From Cyrtodaria siliqua (taxonomy: Eukaryota; Mollusca; Bivalvia; Adapedonta; Hiatellidae), in NCBI GenBank assembly GCA_037043455.1, contig JAWPHD010002628.1:184287-248286 (forward strand): a DNA stretch of 64,000 bases. Direction: 5' to 3'. The notes under the pieces are model-generated. The model was given only the letters and a program-made list of their open reading frames with translations, did no database searches and was not told the DNA's origin. The position numbers and the translations under genes were made by a program. Below, one piece after another: positions 54,290 through 64,000 of the stretch (the first letter of the stretch is position 1; each line of letters opens with the position of its first letter).

Positions 54290-57200
54290 GTCTTCATTAC
54301 ACTTTGTGTTGTGTATTGTTCTGTATAACAGGTAGGCCGTATTGCCTACTGACCGTTCCAAGTCTGTTACCCTGTCTTCATCACTATTTGTGTTGTATAT
54401 TGTCCTGTATAACCTGTAGGCCATATTGCGTACTGATCGTTAAACGTCTGTTACCCAGTCTTCACCACTCGTTGTGTTGTGTATTGTCCTGTATAACCAG
54501 TAGGCCGTATTGCGTACTGACCGTCCCAAGTATGTTACCCAGTCTTTACCACTCGTTGTGTTGTGTATTGTCCTGTTTAACCAGTAGGCCGTATTGCCTA
54601 CTGACCGTCCCAAGTATGTTACTCTGTCTTCATTACTCTTTGTGTTGTGTATTGTTCTGTATAACCAGTAGGCCGTATTGCATACTGACCATTCCAAGTC
54701 TGTAACCAAGACTTCACCACTCTATGTGTTGTGTATTGTCCTGTATAACCAGTAGGCCGTATTACATACTGACCATTCCAAGTATGTAACCAAGTCTTCA
54801 CCACTCTGTGTGTTGTGTATTGTCCTGTATAACCAGTTGGCCGTATTGCATACTGACCATTCCAAGTATGTTACCAAGTCTTCACCACCCTATGTGTTGT
54901 GTATTGTCCTGTATTACCAGTAGGCCGTATTGCGTACTGATCTTCCAAGTCTGTTACCAAGTCTTCACCACTCTATGTTTTGTGTATTGTCCTGTATAAC
55001 CAGTAGGCCGTATTGCATACTGACCATTCCAAGTCTGTTACCAAGTCTTCACCACTCTATGTGTTGTGTATTGTCCTGTATAACCGGTAGGCCGTATTGC
55101 GTACTGATCTTCCAAGTCTGTTACCAAGTCTTCATCACTCTTTGTGTTGTGTATTGTCCTGTATAACCGGTAGGCCGTATTGCATACTGACCTTTCCAAG
55201 TCTGTTACCAAGTCTTCACCATTCTATGTGTTGTGTATTGTCCTGTATAACCAGTAGGCCGTATTGCGTACTGACCGTTCCAAGTCTGTTACAAAGTCTT
55301 CACCACTCTATGTGTTGTGTATTGTCCTGTATAACCAGTAGGCCGTATTGCATACTGACCTTTCCAAGTCTGTTACCAAGTCTGCACCACTCTATGTGTT
55401 GTGTATTGTCCTGTATAACCAGTAGGCCGTATTGCGTACTGATCTTCCAAGTCTGTGTCCAAGTCTTCACCATTCTATGTGTTGTGTATTGTCCTGTTTA
55501 ACCATTAGGCCGTATTGCATACTGACCATTCCAAGTCTTACCCAGTCGTCACCACACTATGTGTTGTGTATTGTCCTGTATAACCAGTAGGCCGTATTGC
55601 ATACTGACCATTCCAAGTCAGTTACCCAGTCGTCACCACTCTATGTGTTGTGTATTGTCCTGTATAACCAGTAGGCCGTATTGCATACTGACCATTCCAA
55701 GTCTGTTACCCAGTCGTCACCACTCTATGTGTTGTGTAGTGTCCGGTATAACCAGTAGAGTGTATTGCGTACTGACCATTCCAAGTATGTTACCAAGTCT
55801 CCACCACTCTATGTGTTGTATATTGTCCTGTATAACCAGTATGCCGTATTGCGTACTGATCTTCCAAGTATGTTACTCAGTCGTCACCACTCTATGTGTT
55901 GTGCATTGTCTTGTATAACCAGTAGGCCTCATAGCGTACTGACCTTTCCAAATCTGTTACCAAGTCTTCACCACTCTATGTGTTGTGTATTGTCCTGTAT
56001 AACCAGTAGGCCGTATTTCGTACTGATCTTCCAAGCCTGTTACGAAGTCTTCACCACTCTATGTGTTGTGTATTGTCCTGTATAACCGGTAGGCTGTATT
56101 GCGTACTGATCTTCCAAGTCTGTTACCCAGTCGTCACCACTCTATGTGTTGTGTATTGTCCTGTATAACCAGTAGGCCGTATTGCATTCTGACCTTTCCA
56201 AGTATGTTACCAAGTCCTAACCACTTTATGTGTTGTGTATTGTCCTGTATAACCAGTAGGCCGTATTGCGTTCTGACCGTTCTACGTCTGTTACCAAGTC
56301 TTCACCACTCTATGTGTTGTGTATTGTCCGGTATAACCAGTAGACCGTATTACATACTGGCCATTCCAAGTCTGTTACCCAGTCGTCACCACTCTATGTG
56401 TTGTGTATTGTCCTGTTTAACCTGTAGGCCGTATTGCGTACTGACCGTTCCAAGTCTGTTACCAAGTCTTCACCACTCTATGTGTTGTGTATTGTCCTGT
56501 ATAACCAGTAGGCCGTATTGCATACTGACCTTTCCAAGTCTGTTACCAAGTCATCACCACTCTATGTGTTGTGTATTGTCCTGTATAACCGGTAGGCCGT
56601 ATTGCGTACTGACCGTTCCAAGTCTGTTACCAAGTCTTCACCACTCTATGTGATGTGTATTGTCCTGTATAACCAGTAGGCCGTATTGCTTACTGATCTT
56701 CCAAGTCTGTTACCCAGTCTTTACCACTCGTTGTGTTGTGTATTGTCCTGTATAACCAGTAGGCCGTATTGCCTACTGACCGTTTCTAGTATGTTATCCA
56801 GCCTTCACCACTCTATGTGTTGTGTATTGTCCTGTATAACCGGTAGGCCGTATTGCCTACTGACCGTTCCAAGTATGTTATCAAGTCTTTACCACTCTAT
56901 GTGCTGTTTATTGTCCTCTATAACCAGTAGACCGTATTGCATACTGACCGTTCCAAATATGTTACCCAGTCTTCACCACCCTTTGTGTTGTGTATTGTCC
57001 TGTATAACCATTAGGCCGTATTGCCTACTGACCGTTCCAAGTATGTTACCCAGTCATTACCACTCTATGTGCTGAGTATTGTCCTGTATAACCAATAGAC
57101 CGTATTGCATACTGACCGTTCCAAATATGTTACCCAGTCTTCACCACTCTTTGTGTAGTGTATTGTCCTGTATAACAATTAGGCCGTATTGCCTACTGAC

Positions 57201-60200
57201 CGTTCCAACTATGTTACCCAGTCTTTACCACTATATGTGCTGTGTATTGTCCTGTATAACCAGTAGACCATATTGCAAACTGACCGTTCCAAGTATGTTA
57301 TCCAGTCTTCACCACCCTTTGTGTTGTGTATTGTCCTGTATAACCATTAGGCCGTATTGCGTACTGACCGTTCCAAGTATATTACCCAGTCTTTACCACT
57401 CGTTGTGTTGTGTATTGTCCTGTATAATAAGTAGGCCGTACCCCTCGTTGTGTTGTATATTGTCCTGTATAAGCAGTAGGCCGTCTTGCCTCCTGACCGT
57501 TCCAAGTATGTTACCCAGTCTTTACCACACTATTTGCTGTGTATTGTCCTGTATAACCAGTAGACCATATTGCATACTGACGTTCCAAGTATGTTACCCA
57601 GTCTTCACCACCCTTTGTGTTGTATATTGTCCTGTATAACCAGTAGGTCGTATTGCGTACTGACCGTTCCAAGTATGTTAGCCAGTCTTCACCACCCTTT
57701 GTGTTGTGTATTGTCCTGTATAACGAGTAGGTCGTATTGCGTACTGACCGTTCCAAACATGTTACCAAGTCTTCACCACTCTATGTGTTGTGTATTGTCC
57801 TGTATAACCAGTAGGCCGTATTGCGTACTGACCGTTTCAAGTATGTTACCCAGCCTTCACCACTCTATGTGTTGTGTATTGTCCTGTATAACCGGTAGGC
57901 CGTATTGCCTACTGACCGTTCCAAGTATGTTACACAGATTTAACCTCTCTATGTGCTGTGTATTGTTCTGTATAACCAGTAGACAGTATTGCATACTGAC
58001 CGTTCCAAGTATGTTACCCAGTCTTCACCACCTTTAGTGTTATGTATTGTCCTGTATAACAAGTAGGCCGTATTGCGTACTGACCGTTCCAAGTATGTTA
58101 CCCAGTCTTCACCACCCTTTGTGTTGTGTATTATCCTGTATAACCAGTAGGCCGTATTGCGTTCTGACCGTTCCAAGTATGTTACCCAGTATTCACCACA
58201 CTTTGTGTTGTGTTTTGTCCTGTATAACCAGTAGGCCGTATTGCATACTCACTATTCCAAGTATGTTACCCAGTCGTCACCACTCTATGTGTTGTGTATT
58301 GTCCTGTATAACCAGTAGACCGTATTGCGTTCTGACCGTTCCAAGTATGTTACCCAGTATTCACCACACTTTGTGTTGTGTTTTGTCCTGTATAACCAGT
58401 AGGCCGTATTGCATACTGACCATTCCAAGTATGTTACCCAGTCGTCACCACTCTATGTGTTGTGTATTGTCCTGTATAACCAGTAGACCGTATTGCGTAC
58501 TGATCATTCCAAGTATGTTACCAAGTCTTCACCAATCTATGTGTTGTGTATTGCCCTGTATAACCAGTAGGCAGTATTGCGTACTGACCATTCCAAGTAT
58601 GTTACCAAGTCTTCACCAATCTATGTGTTGTGTATTGTCCTGTATAACCGGAAGGCCGTATTGCGTACTCATCTTCCAAGTATGTTACCAAGTCTTCACC
58701 ACTCTATGTGTTATGTATTGTCCTGTATAACCGGTAGGCCGTATTGCGTACTGATCTTACAAGTCTGTTACCAAGTCTTCACCACTCTATGTGTTGTGTA
58801 TTGTCCTGTATAACCGGTAGGCCGTATTGCGTACTGATCTTCCAAGTATGTTACCAAGTCTTCAACACTCTTTGTGTTGTGTATTGTCTTGTATAACCGG
58901 TAGGCCGTATTGCATACTGATCTTCCAAGTATGTTACTCAGTCGTCACCACTCTATGGGTTGTGTATTGTCCTGTATAACCAGTAGGCCGTATTGCATAC
59001 TGACCTTTCCAAGTCTGTTCAAAGTCTTCACAACTCTATGTGTTGTGTATTGTCCTGTATAACCAGTAGGCCGTATTGCGTATCTTCCAAGTATGGTACC
59101 AAGTCTTCACCACTCTATGTGTTGTGTATTGTCCTGTATAACCAGTAGGCCGTATTGCGTATCTTCCAAGTATGGTACCAAGTCTTAACCACTCTATGTG
59201 TTGTGTATTGTCCTGTATAACCAGTAGGCCGTATTGCATACTGACCATTCCAAGTCTGTTACCAAGTCTTCACCACTCTATGTGCTGTGTATTGTCATGT
59301 ATAACCCCTATGTAGTATTGCCTACTGACCGTTCCACCTCTGTTAGCAAGTCTTCACCACTCTATGTGTTGTGTATTTTCCTGTATAACCAGTAGGCCGT
59401 ATTGCGTACTGATCTTCCAATCATGTTACCAAGTCTTCACCACTCTATGTGTTGTGTATTGTCCTGTATAACCAGTAGGCCGTATTGCATACTGACCATT
59501 CCAAGACTGTTACCAAGTCTTTACCACTCTATGTGTTGTTTATTGTCCTGTATAACCGGTAGGCCGTATCGCGTACTAATCTTCCAAGTCTGTTACCAAG
59601 TCTTCACCACTCTATGTGTTGTGTATTGTCCTGTATAACCGGTAGGCCGTATTGCATACTGACCTTTCCAAGTCTGTTACCAGATCTTCACCACTCTATG
59701 TGTAGTTAATTGTCCTGTATAACCAGTAGGCCGTATTGCGTACTGACCGTTCCAAGTCTGTTACAAAGTCTTCACCACTCTATGTGTTGTGTATTGTCCT
59801 GTATAACCAGTAGGGCCGTATTGCATACTGACCTTTTCCAAGTCTGTTACCAAGTATTCATCACTCTATGTTGTTGTGTATTGTCCCTGTATAACCAGTA
59901 GGCCCGTATTGCGTACTGATCTTCCAAAGTCTGTTACCAAGTCTTCACCACTCTATGTGTTTGTGTATTGTCCTGTATAACCAGTAGGGCCGTATTGCGT
60001 ACTGATCTTCCAAGTCTGTCACCAAGTCTTCATCACTCTTTGTGTTGTGTATTGTCCTGTATAACCGGTAGTCCGTATTGCTTACTGATCTTGCAAGTAT
60101 GTTACCCAGTCGTCACCACTCTATGTGTTGTGTATTGTCCTGTATAACCAGTAGGCCGTATTGAATACTGACCTTTTCCAAGTATGTTACCAAGTCTTCA

Positions 60201-61850
60201 CCAATCTATGTGTTGTGTATTGTCCTGTATAACCGGTAGGGCCGTATTGCCTACTGACCGGTTCAAAGTATGATACCCAGTCTTTACCACTCTATGTGCT
60301 GTGTATTGTCCCTGTATAATCAGTAGACCGTATTGCATACTGAAGGTTCCATGTCTGTTACGAAGTCGTCACCACTCTATGTGTTGTGTAGTGTCCTGTA
60401 TAACGAGTAGGCCGTATTGCGTACTGATCTTCCAAGTCTGTTACCCAGACTTTACCACTCGTTGTGTTGTGTATTGTCCTGTATAACCAGTAGGCCGTAT
60501 TGCCTACTGACCGTTCCAAGTATGTTTACCCAGTCTTTACCACTCTATGTGCTGTGTATTTTCCTGTATAACAAGTAGAAACCGTATTGCCTACTGACCG
60601 TTCAAAGTATTGATACCCCAGTCTTTACCACTCTATGTGCTGTGTATTGTCCCTGTATAATCAGTAGACCCGTATTGCATACTGAAGGTTCCATGTCTGT
60701 TACGAAGTCGTCACCACTCTATGTGTTGTGTATTGTCCTGTATAACGAGTAGGCCGTATTGCGTACTGATCTTCCAAGTCTGTTACCCCAGACTTTACCA
60801 CTCGTTGTGTTGTGTATTGTCCTGTATAAACCAGTAGGCCGTATTGCCTACTGACCGTTTCCAAGTATGTTACCCAGTCTTTACCACTCTATGTGCTGTG
60901 TATTTTCCCTGTATAACAAGTAGACCGTATTGCATACTGACCGTTCAAAGTAATGTTACCCCAGTCTTTCACCACCCCTTTGTGTTGTGTATTGTCCTGT
61001 ATAACCAGTAGGCCGTATTGCGTACTGACCGTTCCAAGTATATTATCCAGGTCTTTACCACTTCGTTGTGTTGTGTATTATTCCTGTATAAAACCAGTAG
61101 GCCATATTGCGTACTGACCGTCCCAAGTCTTTACCCCCCTCGTTGTGTTGTGTATTGTCCTGTATAACAAGTAGGGCCGTATTGCCTACTGACCGTTTTC
61201 AAAGTATGTTACCCAGCCCTCCACCCACTAATATGTGTTGTGTATTGTCCTGAATAACCGGTAGGCCGTATTGCGTACTGACCGGTTCCCAAGTATGTTA
61301 CCCAGTCTTTAACCACTCTATGTGCTGTGTATTGTCCTGTATAACCATTAGACCGTATTTGCATACTGACCGTTTCCAATTATGTTTACCCAATCTTCAC
61401 CACCCTTTGTGTGTTGTGTATTGTCCTGTATAAACCAGTAGGGCCGTATTGCGTACTGACCGTTCCAAAGTATGTCAGGCCCAGTCCTTCACCACCCTAT
61501 GTGTTGTGTATTGTCCTGTATAACCAGTATGGCCGTATTGCATACTGACCGTTCCAACTATGTTACCGAGTATTCACCACCCTTTGTGTTGTGTATTGTC
61601 CTGTATAACCAGTAGGGCCGTATTGCGTACTGACTGTTCCAAGTATGTTTCCCAGTCTTCTCACCACCAATTGTGTTGTGTATTGTCCTATATAAACCAA
61701 TAGGCCGTATTGCATACTAATCGTCCCAAGTCTGTTAACAAGTCGGCACCTCACTCTATGTGTTGTGTATTGTCCTGTATAAACCGGTAGGCCGTATTGT
61801 GTGCTGGACCGTCCCCAAGTATGTTACCCCATTTCTTCACCACTCTTTGT
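54290..61850. repeat. Large minisatellite, 84 bp unit, about 90 copies
   Basis: The unit contains TCTTCACCACTCTATGTGTT, GTGTATTGTCCTGTATAACC, AGTAGGCCGTATTGCGTACT and a GACCGTTCCAAGTCTGTTACC end. Variant units with 81-82 bp lack a few bases in the GAC..TCC part. With 28 codons per unit, frames stay open for hundreds of codons on both strands; the peptides are periodic and are not genes. Insertions of one base become frequent after about 59,800. Confidence 0.95.
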
Positions 61851-64000
61851 GTTGTGTATTGTCCTGTTTTAACCCAGTCTTCACCATTCTTTGTATTGTG
61901 TATTGTCCTGTTTTAACCATGTCTTCACCACTCTTTGTATTGTGTATTGTCCCTGTTTTACGTTGCTTGTCTTCACCATTCCATGTTTTATGTATTGTAC
62001 TGTTTTACCCCTGTCTTCACCCACTATTTGTACTGTATATTGTCCCTGTTTTACCCCAGTCTTCACCACCCACTTTGTATTGTGTATTGTCCCTGTTTTA
62101 CCATGTCTTCACCACTCTTTGTTATGTGTATTGTCCATGTTTTACCCCTGTTGTCTTTCAACCACTCTTTGTTTTGTGTATTGTCCTGTTTTAACCCATT
62201 CTTTCACCACTGTTTGTGTTGTGTATTGTCCTGTTTTACCCTGTCTTCATCACTCTTTGTATTGTCTATTGCCATGTTTTACCCCTGTCTTCACCACTCT
62301 TTGTGTTGTGTATTGTCCTGTTTTACCCTGTCTTCACCACTCTTTTCATTATGTATTGTCCTGTTTTATCCAGTCTTCACCACCTCTTTGTGTTGTGTAT
62401 TGTCCTGTTTTACATCGTCTTCATCACTCTTTTTATTGTGTATTGTCCTGTTTTTACCATGTCTTCACCACCTTTTGTACTGTGTATTGTCCTGTTTTTA
62501 ACCAGTCCTTCACTACTCTTTGTGTTGTGTATTTTTCCCTGTTTTAAACCCCTGTCTTCAACCACTATTTGTGTTGTGTATTGTCCTGTTTTTACCCCAG
62601 TCTTTCACCACTCTTTTGTATTGTGTATTGTCCTGTTTCATCACCCCATTCTTCACCATACTATGTATTGTGTATTGTCCTGTTTTTACCCCTGTCCTTC
62701 ACCACTATTTTGTGTTGTGTATTGTCCTGTTTTACCCTGTCTTCACCATACTTTGTATTGTGTATTGTCCTGTTTTTACCATGTCTTCACCACTCTTTGT
62801 ATTGTGTATTTTCCTGTTTTTAACCCTGTCTTCTTCACCACTCTTTTTCATTATGTATTGTCCTGTTTTATCCAGTCTTTCACCACTCTTTTGTGTTGTG
62901 TATTGTCCTGTTTTTAACCCTCGTCTTCAATCGCTCCTTTTTATTGTGTATTGTCCCTGTTTTTAACCCCAGCATTCACCACTATTTTGTGTTGTGTATT
63001 GTCCTGTTTAAACCATGTCTTCCTCACCTCTTTGTGTTGTGTATTTTTTCTGTTTTACTACCCCAGTCTTCAACCACACTTTGTGTTGTGTATTGTCCTG
63101 TTTTCCCCTTGTCCTTCACCGCTATTTGTGTTGTATATTGTCCTGTTTTCCCCCTGTTTTTCACCCGCTATTTGTTTTGTGTATTGTCCTGTTTACCCTG
63201 TCTTCACCGCTATTTGTATTGTGTATTGTCCTGTTTTACCAATGTCTTCATCACTCTTTTGTGCTGTGTATTGTCCTGTTTTATACCCTGTCTTTCACCA
63301 CTCTTTGTGTTGTGTATTGTCCCTGTTTTCCCATGTCTTTACCACTATTTGTGTTGTGTATTGTCCTGTTTTACCCTGTCTTCACCACTCTTTGTTTCGT
63401 GTATTGTCCTGTTTTTACCATGTCTTCATACACCTTTTTGTTGTATATTGTCCTGTTTATACCCCTGTCCTTTACCACACTTTGTATTGTGTATTGTCCT
63501 GTTTTAACCCCTGTCTTCACCACTCTTTTTCATTATGTTATTGTCCTGTTTTATCCAGGTCTTCACCCACTCCTTTTGTGTTGTGTATTGTCCTGTTTTT
63601 ACCTCTTCTTTCATCACACTTTTTATTGTGTATTGTCCTGTTTTACCCAGTCTTCACCACTATTTGTGTTGTGTATTGTCCTGTTTTTTACCATGGTCTT
63701 CATCACTCTTTGTGTTGTGTATTGTCCTGTTTTACCCCAGTCTTCACCACTCTTTGTGTTGTGTATTGTCCTGTTTTTACTATGTCTTCACACCACTCTT
63801 TGTGTTGTGTATTGTCCTGTTTTATACCCCTGTCCTTCACCACTATTTGTGTTGTGTATTGTCCTGTTTGACACATTCTTCACCACTCTTTGTGTTGTGT
63901 ATTGTACTGGTTTTTACCATGTTCTTTCATCACCCCTTTTTGTTGTATATTGTCCTGTTTTTCCCCCTGTCTTCACCGCTATTTGTGTTGAATATTGTCC
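61850..64000. repeat. Derived minisatellite, about 42-46 bp unit, running off the right edge
   Basis: The unit keeps only the first half of the 84-bp repeat (TCTTCACCACTCTTTGTGTT, GTGTATTGTCCTGTTTTACC). The second half with AGTAGGCCGTATTG is gone. About 48 copies are visible. Homopolymer length changes are common. Confidence 0.95.

Noticed and set aside
54304..63871. Many Cys-rich open frames in the 84-bp and derived arrays
   Set aside because: The 28-codon period and frame-independent openness show them to be repeat artefacts, and the sequence quality at the right end is poor.
12522..64000. Idea that minisatellite periods here are selected to be multiples of three
   Set aside because: Units of 22, 31, 47, 79 and 178 bp are also present; arrays divisible by three are only more conspicuous because they keep frames open.

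Overview
The window is animal nuclear DNA, most probably from a mollusc and perhaps a bivalve. It has no operons or ribosome-binding sites and is AT-rich. It holds several tRNA-derived SINE families of the kind common in mollusc genomes, remnants of many transposon classes, and very large minisatellite arrays. The mollusc placement is inference from repeat style and one gene; no species can be named from the sequence alone.

Layout. 1-4,390: a compact block of five tightly spaced genes from a virus-like mobile element. Its left side is cut by the window edge. Two genes are intact and three carry stops or frameshifts. It looks like the structural (particle) part of a Polinton/adintovirus-like element; no polymerase, integrase or protease is visible. 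4,400-33,430: a transposon graveyard. It holds MITE-like elements with clear inverted ends, fold-back palindromes, at least three SINE families, a Crypton-like tyrosine recombinase pseudogene, pieces of non-LTR retrotransposons (one with a MITE nested inside), a DIRS-type gag fragment, an LTR-like repeat pair and several tandem arrays. 33,809-44,744 (minus strand): the one host gene I can assemble, a secreted C-type-lectin-like protein of 242 residues in four exons. All phases and GT/AG borders agree. Its introns are filled with minisatellites and a long fold-back element, and three of its four exons have partial extra copies that cross an exon-intron border. 44,745-53,200: more arrays and a Penelope-like reverse transcriptase pseudogene. 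Short 5'-truncated copies of that element's 3' end are scattered over the window. 53,200-64,000: a 12-bp array, then a huge 84-bp minisatellite that changes into a derivative of about half that length and runs off the right edge. Single-base homopolymer insertions become frequent after about 59,800, which suggests poorer consensus quality.

Functional picture: apart from the lectin-like gene and the two intact genes of the virus-like block, nothing in the window is convincingly functional. Most long open frames are by-products of tandem repeats whose period is a multiple of three.
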